From contig CAVTHW010000018.1 of assembly GCA_963734625.1 (NCBI GenBank), positions 124,001 to 188,000 on the forward strand: DNA of 64,000 nt, read 5' to 3'. The notes beneath the pieces were generated by a model. The model was not told the origin of the DNA. It did not search any database and saw nothing but the letters and a program-made list of their open reading frames with translations. Each line of letters starts with the position of its first letter. The stretch's first letter is position 1. This DNA comes from CAVTHW01 sp963734625 (GTDB lineage: Bacteria; Acidobacteriota; Terriglobia; Bryobacterales; Bryobacteraceae). Both the position numbers and the translations under genes were made by a program. Below, one piece after another: positions 49,108-57,286 of this stretch.

Positions 49108-49395
49108 CTAGACGATGCCGTCGGCTGTGTCCGCCATTTGCGTAAACAGCTTGCCCATCCGGCGTGCATCCCGCGAACTGAGCCGGAGAGCGATTGGGTG
49201 CTTGTAGATCTCTTTTGAGCCCCCACGACTGAGATAGATCACGAACGAGGTGCAGCGGCTCTGCTTCCCAGGGTGGTAGGCAAATCCCTCGATCTGGCGT
49301 GTCCTTGCGGCTCCCTTACCGAAGAACGAGAGAATCTCGGGATCGATTTCCAAAGTCGCTTCTGACGGGTCCAGAGGTTTCACTTGGTTCGCCAT
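49108..49395 (-). CDS. Hypothetical small protein
   Basis: Not recognised. The 95-residue basic protein (MANQVKPLDPSEATLEIDPE; then ARTRQIEGFAYHPGKQSRCT; ending MGKLFTQMADTADGIV) has a coherent start. An AT-rich TAAAAT lies six bases upstream of the ATG, which would give an essentially leaderless transcript. It runs in the same direction as the unknown gene downstream, 60 bp away. Confidence 0.5.
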   Translation of the reverse strand: MANQVKPLDPSEATLEIDPEILSFFGKGAARTRQIEGFAYHPGKQSRCTSFVIYLSRGGSKEIYKHPIALRLSSRDARRMGKLFTQMADTADGIV

Positions 49396-49539
49396 AGGTA
49401 TATTTTATCAATTCGCTTCATAGGCCCAGCGACTGGCTTCGACGGCCGATTAGCCTCTCGGCCGGGAACCGCAAGTTTCACTCCGGTGTCCAATCTAGCG
49501 AAGACCGAAGTGTTGCTCGCGGCACGGAGGCCGCATCGT

Positions 49540-50170
49540 ATGAGTATTCTTGAGCCCAAGCCGGGAATTGGGTCAGGTTCCCTGAGCCGGCGCGCGCTGT
49601 TTTCCCATTCTCCCAGCCGGGGCATTGGGATGCCTGGCCTGTGCGCGGGCAGCGGCGTGCGCCCAACCCTCGCAGGCGGCGCCGGCCGTTCACAATTGGA
49701 CCGAAAAGACCGATGTGACGTGGGAGGAGATGTTCCGCTTCGCTTATCAGAAGGATCTGATTCCTCTGCTTAAGGAATTGAGGGCGCAACTCGGACGTGA
49801 GCAGCTCGTCGGGATGCTGCAAAGTGCTTCCAACGAAGTGGTGCGAAAGAAGACGGCCGGGCGGCCGCCGGCGGTTCGCGACCTGGTGACCTTCGCCGCC
49901 AGCATGAAGAACATGCCGCCCCTCATCCAGCACGCGCTGGAAGCCGAGATTGTGGAACAGTCTCCGGAGGCATTCGAGTACCGCGTGAAGAAGTGCTTAT
50001 GGGCCAAGGTCTTTCGCGACGAGGATGCCGCCGACATCGGCTATGCGATGGTCTGCTATCCCGACTATGCCGTGGCGAAGGGGCTCAACCCCAAATTGCA
50101 GCTCATCCGTACCAAAACGTTGATGCAGGGCGGCGACAGCTGCAGCCTGCGGTACGTGATGGAAGCCTGA
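49540..50170 (+). CDS. Tat-exported ATC-hydrolase-like protein (frameshift in the signal peptide)
   Basis: ATG 49540 opens MSILEPKPGIGSGSLSRRAL, an apparent twin-arginine leader. One extra base near 49609 moves to the frame ILPAGALGCLACARAAACA, which completes the hydrophobic part. The mature region ends YPDYAVAKGLNPKLQLIRTK, TLMQGGDSCSLRYVMEA. That resembles the L-2-amino-thiazoline-4-carboxylic acid hydrolase family (PF14196), whose members end with a similar TKTLMQG-D-C block. Actual substrate unknown. Confidence 0.65.
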
Positions 50171-50206
50171 CCCGGTAACGCGTGCGGGCGCGGTGAGGAC
50201 CCGCTC

Positions 50207-51043
50207 TCAGACCGCCCGCCGTGCGGCCAGTTCGGGTGCTGGCTTGCTTCGGCTCCAAATCCACCCCACAAAAGCTCCGAACAAAAAATTGGAGATGCTC
50301 ACTTCGAAGAAGTGCGCCCAGCGGACCCAGTCCGGGAAGTAGGGATTGGGAGCCACCAGTGGCGCAACCCCGCTCAGGATGCTGAACGCTGCGCCTACAG
50401 CCACAGCGGCCTGCCTGCCCTCTAAGCGCATCATCCGGAGCAAGAGAAGGCAGAGTCCAATGAACACGGGGCCACGCAGCAGCAACCCTGAGCTGACGAT
50501 TGTCGCCAGCGATGGTATCACCTGCGTGGCGTAGAACTCCCGGACCAGCGGAAAGATGATCAGGCCGGCGCCCAGGTACAACAACACATAAGCGAGGTCC
50601 GAAACAGCCACTCTCCAGACCCAGCCCACCGGCGACCGCGGCGCCAAAGGCAAGGGCTCCGTGGCAGCCGAGCCGGGTCCCTTCGCAAAAAGCACCGCCC
50701 AAACGGGAGCGACCGCGCCGTAGGTAACCAGCGCGCTGAGGATCGAGCGAAGCCCCTGTATGCCCGAGTTGGTGAGGAAGAAGACGGCCTCCACGATATT
50801 CACGAACTGCAGGCCGAACAGCACCGCGAAGAGAGCCGACCCAAGGCGGAGTCCTCTCCACCCTGAGCGCGTGGCCAAGTACCAGAGCACCGCGGCGAAG
50901 AGTAAGTCCGGCCCGAGCGACCACGCGAAGGCGCCGGGTGAGATAGCCGGCCCCTCCGGTATCAATAGCGCCGCGATGCGGCGAGTCGCCGCCAGGGCGG
51001 CCCAGCCCAACAGTATCGGTCGAATGCTCCTAATGAGCGTCAT
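50207..51043 (-). CDS. Multi-pass membrane protein controlled by a PadR regulator
   Basis: Not recognised. The 278-residue product has about seven to eight hydrophobic helices (for example ILLGWAALAATRRIAALLI, SALFAVLFGLQFVNIVEAVF, FIGLCLLLLRMMRLEGRQAA) and an Arg-rich C-terminal tail. Its start overlaps the PadR gene stop by four bases. In PadR operons the partner membrane protein is often regulated by, and sometimes a permease or signalling protein for, the regulator; that is context only. Confidence 0.6.
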   Translation of the reverse strand: MTLIRSIRPILLGWAALAATRRIAALLIPEGPAISPGAFAWSLGPDLLFAAVLWYLATRSGWRGLRLGSALFAVLFGLQFVNIVEAVFFLTNSGIQGLRSILSALVTYGAVAPVWAVLFAKGPGSAATEPLPLAPRSPVGWVWRVAVSDLAYVLLYLGAGLIIFPLVREFYATQVIPSLATIVSSGLLLRGPVFIGLCLLLLRMMRLEGRQAAVAVGAAFSILSGVAPLVAPNPYFPDWVRWAHFFEVSISNFLFGAFVGWIWSRSKPAPELAARRAV

Positions 51044-51603
51044 GACTTTCCCTTGGTCCGGCTCGGCTGCAACATCGCGACGACGCGCCGGGTCCAGCCA
51101 ATCCGGGCCTGATAGCTTTCAATCCCGCTCTCCAGGGCGGCCCGCCCCGTTAGAGACACATCGCCGGGAAAAGATGCCAGGTGTTCCTTCAGCAACGAGA
51201 CGTAGGAGCTCAGCTCGACGTCAAGCGCCTTCAGGAACCCGGCGATTTGCCCCCTGGAGAGGATCTGGTCCATGAACGCAAACCGGAGCATCAGTTCCTC
51301 GGTTCCCCTGATCACGTCGTCGCGACCCACGGGCTTCTCTAACCATTCCTTGAGCTCGCCCAACCCAGCCGGTGTGATGCGGAATACTTTCCGGCGCCGC
51401 ATACCAGATCCCTGCTGGATGCGGCCTCTGACGTGGCCCCGTTCCTCCAGACGCCGCAAGGCAGGGTAGATCGAACCGGGGCTCTCGCTGAAAGACATGA
51501 ACGGTGTCTCGGCGAAGATCTTCCGGAGGTCATAACCCGTCCGAGGCCTCTGGTGCAGCAGTCCAAGAAGGGCGTATCCGAGGGTTGTCATCGGGCGATT
51601 CAT
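51040..51603 (-). CDS. PadR-family transcriptional regulator
   Basis: The 187-residue protein begins with the PadR winged helix: LGYALLGLLHQRPRTGYDLR, then ESPGSIYPALRRLEERGHVR, GRIQQGS and RRRKVFRITPAGLGELKEWL. A C-terminal helical dimerisation half follows (LMLRFAFMDQILSRGQIAGF). PadR proteins repress small neighbouring operons and are relieved by ligands. The start codon lies about twelve bases after a TATAAT box with a palindrome between them, suggesting autorepression and a very short leader. Confidence 0.88.
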   Translation of the reverse strand: MNRPMTTLGYALLGLLHQRPRTGYDLRKIFAETPFMSFSESPGSIYPALRRLEERGHVRGRIQQGSGMRRRKVFRITPAGLGELKEWLEKPVGRDDVIRGTEELMLRFAFMDQILSRGQIAGFLKALDVELSSYVSLLKEHLASFPGDVSLTGRAALESGIESYQARIGWTRRVVAMLQPSRTKGKS

Positions 51604-51605
51604 AG

Positions 51606-51645
51606 TACGTTACGTATTATATCGTTTAGCACTGTGGTCTGTAAA
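51606..51645 (-). promoter_or_regulatory. Promoter and possible operator of the padR-membrane protein operon
   Basis: On the minus strand TTTACA (51640-51645) and TATAAT (51616-51621) are separated by 18 bases, a good sigma-70-type promoter. Directly downstream is the short palindrome TACGTAACGTA (51606-51616), which overlaps the last base of the -10 box and the expected transcription start. It is a candidate PadR site. No Shine-Dalgarno lies between it and the ATG. Confidence 0.6.
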
Positions 51646-51697
51646 GATCGTCCTTCGCACTTCCTGGTCGAATCCCGACACCACCCTTACGCGGGAC

Positions 51698-51740
51698 CTG
51701 CATACTCAAGGAACACATGCGCCTGGCCCGCTAATCGGTC
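51698..51740 (+). pseudogene. Remnant of the CoA-binding gene 3' end
   Basis: These 43 bases match 47986-48028 with two mismatches and still encode ILKEHMRLAR plus the stop. Nothing upstream resembles the rest of the gene. Direct repeat in the same orientation as the intact copy 3.7 kb away. Confidence 0.85.
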
Positions 51741-51878
51741 AACGAGTATGCAATTGACCGTGGGGCAGGCCATCTAGACTGCGGACCCACTCTCCAGCGG
51801 GTCCAGCCGGCCGGAAGGCCGGCTGCGGGCAGGATTGCCCGCCCCACAAGAACAGGCAGAATTTCGGCAGCACTGCTC
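51741..51878. mobile_element. 138-bp hairpin-rich element flanked by a 10-bp direct duplication
   Basis: The segment is bracketed by CTAATCGGTC at 51731-51740 and 51879-51888, a sequence present only once at the intact locus (48019-48028). Inside are nested stems: GTGGGGC (51760-51766) with GCCCCAC (51841-51847), AGCCGGCC/GGCCGGCT (51805-51824) and GCGGGCA/TGCCCGC (51825-51842). No coding capacity. It fits a small non-autonomous or REP-like element with target-site duplication. Clear terminal inverted repeats were not seen. Confidence 0.6.
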
Positions 51879-52015
51879 TAATCGGTCTGTTCAAACTCCA
51901 GTACGTCCCCCGCTTGTGTCCCCAGCGGCAGGCTAGTGTGTTTCAACAATCCCACGCGCCGCTTCCGCTGGTATCGGCGATGTCGGCCTCGGTGGACAGC
52001 ACGGTATCGACTACC
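51879..52015 (-). pseudogene. Internally deleted DUF192 remnant
   Basis: Bases 51879-51924 match the 3' end of the DUF192 gene (48019-48064) with three mismatches. Bases from 51925 to 52015 match 48257-48350 with scattered changes and a one-base deletion. The roughly 190 bases between are missing. The reading still shows DTVLSTEADIADTS and GTQAGDVLEFEQTD fragments. Its upstream end meets the stop of the beta-helix gene. Confidence 0.82.
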
Positions 52016-53981
52016 GGGTCCCCGCCGGAAGTCCCGGCCGTATTCGCGGCCCTACCCCGCCCATGTCGATCTTCTTCCAACCGAGCTTCCAGACGGGCGA
52101 TTCCGGCAGCACCGTGAAATCGTAGGTGGCGGGGTTGGCGAACATCGGGTCGGCGATCAGAGAATCCGCGTCTTGCCCGCGCTCGCGCCAGGCTGCCAGG
52201 TCCGAGCCGGCGAAGATAACGGACCCGCCACGCGCGTCCCAGTACACGTTCCGGTTCATCTTGAACTGGCTGCCCGCCCAGTTGCTGCCTAGCAGCGAGC
52301 CCGAATCGTAATATACGATGTTGCCTTCGAACGTGAACGAAAGATGCGGCTCGGCGCGCGTGCGCATCAACTGGTATTCCTGGCCGAACGCGAAGATGTT
52401 GTTGCGCACCACGTTTTCGCGCCCGTAGTGCTGGTGGAAGGGCGCGCTCTTGGTGCGGTAAACGACATTGTTCTCGATGATGATGCCGGTGGAGCCCTCG
52501 TCCGGGTAGATGCCCCATCCGCCGTAAGTGAAGGCATACACGTCGTGGATCAGGTTGTTGCGAATCGTGGTGTGGGGCTGCATGCCGAGCGTATAGATGG
52601 CTCCCATGTCGCTCATCATGGCCTTGCCGATGTGGTGCAGGTGGTTGTACTCGATGCGGTTTTCGTCGCACTGGTTGGGCGCGTATCCCCACGTCCAGCC
52701 GGCCGAAATGGCGGTGTAGAACAGGTCGCGGATCTCATTGTGCGCTACCGTGTTCCGGCTGCTCTGCCCGATCCACACCCCGATGGCCGAAGGATAGATC
52801 CATCCCAGGTCGTGCAGCGCGTTGTCCACAACTTCATTTTCGAAGCTTCGCTCCGCCTCGTTGGCCCGCTGCGCCGTCTCACCGATCCTGACTCCCCCCG
52901 CCCCCATATCGAAGATCTCGGTGCCGGTCACGCGGTTCCGCCGACAGCCGCGCCCGAACCACACGGCGTATCCGCCGGACTGCGTGAAGACGCAATGGTC
53001 GATGGTGACGCCCTCCGCGCCCGTCGCCTCAAACGCCGAGGGCGCCAGCATGGCCGCCTGCTTCTCCGCGTAGCCGTTGGCCCTCATGGTGGCGTCACCG
53101 TGCCGGAAATCGAGGCCGCGGAACGTCATGTTGCGCACCAGCGCTCCCGCTTCCGGTCGGCCTTCGAGACGGACCAGTTGGATGAGCGCTGGCGCGATTA
53201 CCGCGTCGCGCGCCAGGTCCTCGCCCTCCACCGGCCGGTAGAAAACGGTCTTGGCTGCGCGGTCCCAGCGCCATTCGCCCGCTGAATCGAGCGCGTCCGG
53301 CGCGTTCTCGATCCAGTGACGCGCGTCCGTCTCCCTATTGGACGCGGTCGGGTTCCCGGCCAGCCGCGCGGTGTGCGTCTCCGGGTTGACCTCAAGGATG
53401 GGCATGCGGATTTCCGCCCAAGCCAGCAGCGCCACTACTTCGGCACCGCTCCCCGCCCATTCCTTGCGGATGTCGTCGCCGCGATATTTCAGCAGGAAGG
53501 GCTTGTCCTGCGAACTGGGTCCGTCGATCCGATAGAAGCCGTTATTAGGAGTGCGCGCGCGCGTCGCCCGCCGCCCGTTCACGAACAATTGCCGGAACTC
53601 CCAATCCGCCGGCGCGGACCATATGTTGCCGGGACCTTTCTGCCAGGCCTCGATGCGCCGCCCGCCGCTGAGGATAGGCCGCTCTCCGGCGTACGCCGCG
53701 TAGGTCACGTCGGAATCCTCCGGCGCGAGCACGAACGTCTCGGGAAGGAAGTAAAAGCCTCCGCGCAGCAGCACCGTTTCCGGCCCGGCGGTTCCCGCCC
53801 GGCGCGCCGCGCGAATGGCGTCGCGTGCTGCGGCGATGGATGGCAGGGGCCGGTCGATCGTACCCGGCGCCCCCGCGCGTCCGTCAGGCGAGACGTACAG
53901 CGTGCCCGCATGCGCGCCGGCCGTGGCCGCCAGCATCATCGCCACGAGGCCCGCGCCTCGCTCCAACCACCGTGTGATCAT
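52011..53981 (-). CDS. Secreted right-handed parallel beta-helix protein
   Basis: The 656-residue product has a signal peptide (GLVAMMLAATAGAHAGTLYV) and the common opening YVSPDGRAGAPGTIDRPLPS, then IAAARDAIR of the parallel beta-helix enzymes. Repeated rungs such as GVTIDHCVFTQSGGYAVWFG, NTVAHNEIRDLFYTAI, RIEYNHLHHIGKAMM and TIRNNLIHDVYAF carry the N/H-I turn pattern. Likely a polysaccharide-active or -binding protein; no catalytic assignment is possible. Its stop abuts the DUF192 remnant. A 276-bp gap to rimO has no recognised feature. Confidence 0.82.
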   Translation of the reverse strand: MITRWLERGAGLVAMMLAATAGAHAGTLYVSPDGRAGAPGTIDRPLPSIAAARDAIRAARRAGTAGPETVLLRGGFYFLPETFVLAPEDSDVTYAAYAGERPILSGGRRIEAWQKGPGNIWSAPADWEFRQLFVNGRRATRARTPNNGFYRIDGPSSQDKPFLLKYRGDDIRKEWAGSGAEVVALLAWAEIRMPILEVNPETHTARLAGNPTASNRETDARHWIENAPDALDSAGEWRWDRAAKTVFYRPVEGEDLARDAVIAPALIQLVRLEGRPEAGALVRNMTFRGLDFRHGDATMRANGYAEKQAAMLAPSAFEATGAEGVTIDHCVFTQSGGYAVWFGRGCRRNRVTGTEIFDMGAGGVRIGETAQRANEAERSFENEVVDNALHDLGWIYPSAIGVWIGQSSRNTVAHNEIRDLFYTAISAGWTWGYAPNQCDENRIEYNHLHHIGKAMMSDMGAIYTLGMQPHTTIRNNLIHDVYAFTYGGWGIYPDEGSTGIIIENNVVYRTKSAPFHQHYGRENVVRNNIFAFGQEYQLMRTRAEPHLSFTFEGNIVYYDSGSLLGSNWAGSQFKMNRNVYWDARGGSVIFAGSDLAAWRERGQDADSLIADPMFANPATYDFTVLPESPVWKLGWKKIDMGGVGPRIRPGLPAGTR

Positions 53982-54257
53982 CTCGTCACCTCTTCTTCTG
54001 GCCTGCCTGCATTCGAGTTTACGACGAAGATGTCATCCAGGGTTTTCGCCTCCTGGCCGCCTTCTCGATCGCGCGACCGTCGAAGACTTGCGCGTAATCC
54101 GTACGATCACAATTTCGCGACAAGTGTTTTCCCTTTGTCTTCAGCCTCTTCGGAGCAGCCCGGCCCCACGGCATTCGATTCCGCGCGCCCAAAAGGACCG
54201 GCTCTTCCCCGCGTGATACCCTGAGATGTAGACGCGCTCCCCTCCTGGAAACAAGGC

Positions 54258-55610
54258 TTGAAAGTAGGATTCGTCAGCTTGGGTTGTCCCAAAAACCTCG
54301 TCGATACTGAGGTCATGATGGGCGTGTTGGTGTCGCACGGCCACGAGCTTACACCCGAGCCTCGCGACGCCGACGCGATCGTTGTAAACACTTGCAGCTT
54401 CATTGGCCCCGCCCAGCAGGAATCGGTCGACACCATCCTCGAAATGGCCGAGTTCAAGCGGACCGGCCGGGCCGCCAGGCTGATCGTGGCCGGCTGCCTG
54501 GTGGAACGCTACCGGCAGGAGATCCGCGAGCAGATTCCCGAAGTTGATGCGATCGTCGGCACCAACGACATCGAGGAGATTGTGGCCGCTTGCGAGGGGA
54601 CGCCGCCTGTTCGGCACGCCAACCGGCCCTACCTGTATCACGAGCTGACGCCGCGCATTCGGACTACCCCCCGCCACTACGCCTACATCAAGATCGCCGA
54701 AGGCTGCGACCACCCCTGCACGTTCTGCGTGATCCCGCAGCTCCGCGGCGAGTTCCGCAGCCGCCGTCCCGATTCGGTCGTGGCCGAAGCGGCGGGCCTG
54801 TTCGCCCAAGGGGTCCGCGAGATCAATCTGATCGGCCAGGACACCACCTCTTATGGCGAGGACCTGGGTCTAAAGGACGGTCTGGCGCACCTGCTCGAGC
54901 GCCTGGCTCGCATCGAGACGCCCAGCGAAAAGTGGATCCGCTTCCTTTACGCCTATCCCAACCGGGTCACAGGAAAACTGCTGGACACCATAGCCGAGCA
55001 CGCGTCGCTGGTGAAGTACGTCGACCTGCCGCTGCAACACGCCAGCGCCTCCGTGCTCAAGCGCATGCGGCGCGGCGCCTCGGGCGGCATCTTTCTGAAG
55101 CTCCTGGAGCGCATCCGGCGCACCATCCCCGGCGTGGCCATCCGGACCAGTATGATCGTCGGCTTCCCCGGCGAATCCGACGAGGATTTCGAGGAGCTTT
55201 GCCGCTTCGTCGAAGCGGCACGATTCGACCACTTGGGCGTCTTCACTTACTCGGACGAAGACACCAGCCGCAGCTTCCGTCTGGACGGCAAGGCCGGCCG
55301 GGGGACGATCTATAATCGCAGACGGCGTCTAATGTCGATCCAGAGGAAGATATCGAAAGCCTTGGGCCGGCGGCGCATTGGCCAGGAGGTCGATGTTATG
55401 GTCGAAGGGCCGAGCCGTGAGACCAGTCTATTATGGGAAGCCCGCCTGGCGACGCAGGCGCCGGAGATTGACGGCCTTTGCCTGATCAACGATCTCGAGG
55501 GCGCCAAACCCCGGCCCGGCGATATTCGGCGTCTGCGAATCACAGAGGCGCACGATTACGATCTGGTGGGGACGCTGCTGAAGGGGGACCGGCCGTTTGC
55601 CATCATATGA
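54258..55610 (+). CDS. rimO: Ribosomal protein S12 methylthiotransferase RimO
   Basis: Radical SAM enzyme that methylthiolates Asp of ribosomal protein S12. From a TTG start the 450-residue product begins KVGFVSLGCPKNLVDTEVMM, the MTTase N-terminal domain with its first cluster cysteine (further Cys in VNTCSFIGPA and VAGCLVERY). The radical SAM motif is KIAEGCDHPCTFCVIPQLRG. The C-terminal TRAM domain follows (residues about 375-450). SLGCPKNLVD identifies RimO rather than MiaB. Its stop overlaps the yacG start (ATGA). Confidence 0.96.
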   Translation: MKVGFVSLGCPKNLVDTEVMMGVLVSHGHELTPEPRDADAIVVNTCSFIGPAQQESVDTILEMAEFKRTGRAARLIVAGCLVERYRQEIREQIPEVDAIVGTNDIEEIVAACEGTPPVRHANRPYLYHELTPRIRTTPRHYAYIKIAEGCDHPCTFCVIPQLRGEFRSRRPDSVVAEAAGLFAQGVREINLIGQDTTSYGEDLGLKDGLAHLLERLARIETPSEKWIRFLYAYPNRVTGKLLDTIAEHASLVKYVDLPLQHASASVLKRMRRGASGGIFLKLLERIRRTIPGVAIRTSMIVGFPGESDEDFEELCRFVEAARFDHLGVFTYSDEDTSRSFRLDGKAGRGTIYNRRRRLMSIQRKISKALGRRRIGQEVDVMVEGPSRETSLLWEARLATQAPEIDGLCLINDLEGAKPRPGDIRRLRITEAHDYDLVGTLLKGDRPFAII

Positions 55611-55786
55611 AGTGCCCCATCTGCAAAAAGGAAGTCGCGCTGGACGATCCGCACGCGCCGTTCTGCGGTGAGCGGTGCAGGCTCATCGACCTGGGGAACT
55701 GGGCCAGTGACAAGTACGTGATTCCAGTACCCCTCACCGACGAGACCGAACCGGAGGAAGGCCAGGAGCCGGAGAATGAAAAGTAG
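55607..55786 (+). CDS. yacG: DNA gyrase inhibitor/zinc-binding protein YacG
   Basis: Small Cys4 zinc protein; the E. coli homologue binds GyrB and inhibits gyrase. The 59-residue product reads MKCPICKKEVALDDPHAPFC, GERCRLIDLGNWASDKYVIP, with the four zinc cysteines and the acidic tail typical of YacG. It overlaps rimO by four bases and pgpA by eleven. Confidence 0.92.
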   Translation: MKCPICKKEVALDDPHAPFCGERCRLIDLGNWASDKYVIPVPLTDETEPEEGQEPENEK

Positions 55787-56255
55787 AGCGGGCAAGTGGC
55801 TGGCCGCGCCGATCGCCACCTGTCTGGGCCTGGGGTATTCCCCGTTCGCTCCCGGAACCGTTGGCTCAATCGGCGCGTTGGCGGCCGCCATGGTGCTCTG
55901 GGAACACCACGGCTGGACCCAGGCCGGCTTCGCGCTGCTGGCCGCCGCGTCGTTAATTCCCGGCATTTGGGCGTCGCACGTGTTCGCCTCCGAAAGCGGG
56001 CAGAAGGACCCGTCCAGGGTGGTGGTGGACGAAGCCATAGGGCAATGGGTGACGCTCGTGGGCGCCGCCCGGTACAACTGGAAGAGCTGGCTGGCGGCGT
56101 TCATTCTCTTCCGTTTGTTCGACATTTTGAAGCCGCCTCCCATCCGGCAGGCGGAGAAGCTTCCGGGTGGGATCGGAATCGTCGCCGACGATGTGGTGGC
56201 AGGCTTGGCCGGCGCGCTTGTGTTGTACGCGGCGGGATGGTTCAATCTTTATTGA
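55776..56255 (+). CDS. pgpA: Phosphatidylglycerophosphatase A
   Basis: Membrane phosphatase that makes phosphatidylglycerol from its phosphate. The 159-residue product has the PgpA motifs GLGYSPFAPGTVGSIGAL, DPSRVVVDEAIGQWVTLVGA, LFRLFDILKPPPIRQAEKLP and GGIGIVADDVVAGLAGAL, with several membrane helices. The start lies 11 bases inside yacG. It is common in such clusters next to cinA, as here with one gene between. Confidence 0.95.
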   Translation: MKSRAGKWLAAPIATCLGLGYSPFAPGTVGSIGALAAAMVLWEHHGWTQAGFALLAAASLIPGIWASHVFASESGQKDPSRVVVDEAIGQWVTLVGAARYNWKSWLAAFILFRLFDILKPPPIRQAEKLPGGIGIVADDVVAGLAGALVLYAAGWFNLY

Positions 56256-56257
56256 CT

Positions 56258-57286
56258 ATGGCGATTCGCAAAGACACTGGCGCGGGGCCTCGGATCGAAC
56301 GGGTTTCACCCGAGGCCGCCATCGCGGGAGGAGAAGTACAGGTTCGCGGCTCCGGCCTGAGCAAGGCGGCGACACCGCGAGTGATGCTCGGCGATACCCA
56401 GGCGCATGTCATCATCGGTTCCGATTCGCTGGTCATCGTTCGCGTGCCGGATGGCGCCGCGGCGGCGAAACTGACGATTGGGAACGGGGCTGGCAAGAGC
56501 GCTTCCTGGCCCTGCCAGATCGGAACGCGGATCGCCGACAGTTTGCATCCCGTCGCCAATCCGGTCGTGGACGCGCAGGGCAACGTTTATAGCACGCTCA
56601 GCGGCTCCAGGGGCCAGAAGACGCCGGTCGCGGTCTACAAGATCGATCCGCGCGGCGAGGTTAAGCCTTTCATACCGGATCTGATGAACGCCAGCGGCCT
56701 GGCTTTCGATCGTGAAGGATCGCTGTTCGTTTCGAGCCGGTTCAACGGTATAGTCTATAAGGCCGCGGCGGACGGCAGCCTGTCGGTCCACGTGGAAGGC
56801 ATGGGAGTCGCCACTGGGATAGCCTTCGACGCGGAAGGCGGCCTGTACGTCGGCGACCGCAGCGGCACCATTTTCAAGATCGGTCCGGAGCGCCAGATTT
56901 ACGTCTTCTCCACGCTGGAGCCGTCCATCTCCGCCTATCACCTGGCGTTTGGGCCGGGTGGCTACCTGTACGTGACCGGGCCCACCACTTCCAGTTTCGA
57001 TTCCGTACATCGCATCTCGCCGGCCGGGACGGCGGAGGTTTTCTATCGCGGGCTCGGCCGTCCGCAAGGGATGGCGTTCGACGCCGAGGGCCGCCTCTAC
57101 GTTTGCGCGTCGCTCGGCGGGCGCAAAGGTATCGTGCGTTTCGACGCGGATCGCACGCCCGAACTGTTCCTGTCCGGGCCCAACATCATCGGCCTGGCGT
57201 TCACTCCTTCCCGATCCATCGTGGTTGCCACCACCAGCCTGCTCTATCGCGTGGATGTGAATATCAAGGGCCGGCCGCTCCCCTAA
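56258..57286 (+). CDS. IPT/TIG-like plus NHL/SMP-30 propeller protein
   Basis: The 342-residue product has no clear signal peptide. It opens with an IPT/TIG-like Ig fold (IERVSPEAAIAGGEVQVRGS, then GLSKAATPRVMLGDTQAHVI). NHL-type blades follow (NPVVDAQGNVYSTLSG, ASGLAFDREGSLFVSSRFNG, TGIAFDAEGGLYVGDRSGTI, PQGMAFDAEGRLYVCASLGG). The function is unknown, perhaps binding of a ligand or lactone-like chemistry. It sits between pgpA and cinA with no gaps, so it is part of that operon. Confidence 0.8.
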   Translation: MAIRKDTGAGPRIERVSPEAAIAGGEVQVRGSGLSKAATPRVMLGDTQAHVIIGSDSLVIVRVPDGAAAAKLTIGNGAGKSASWPCQIGTRIADSLHPVANPVVDAQGNVYSTLSGSRGQKTPVAVYKIDPRGEVKPFIPDLMNASGLAFDREGSLFVSSRFNGIVYKAAADGSLSVHVEGMGVATGIAFDAEGGLYVGDRSGTIFKIGPERQIYVFSTLEPSISAYHLAFGPGGYLYVTGPTTSSFDSVHRISPAGTAEVFYRGLGRPQGMAFDAEGRLYVCASLGGRKGIVRFDADRTPELFLSGPNIIGLAFTPSRSIVVATTSLLYRVDVNIKGRPLP

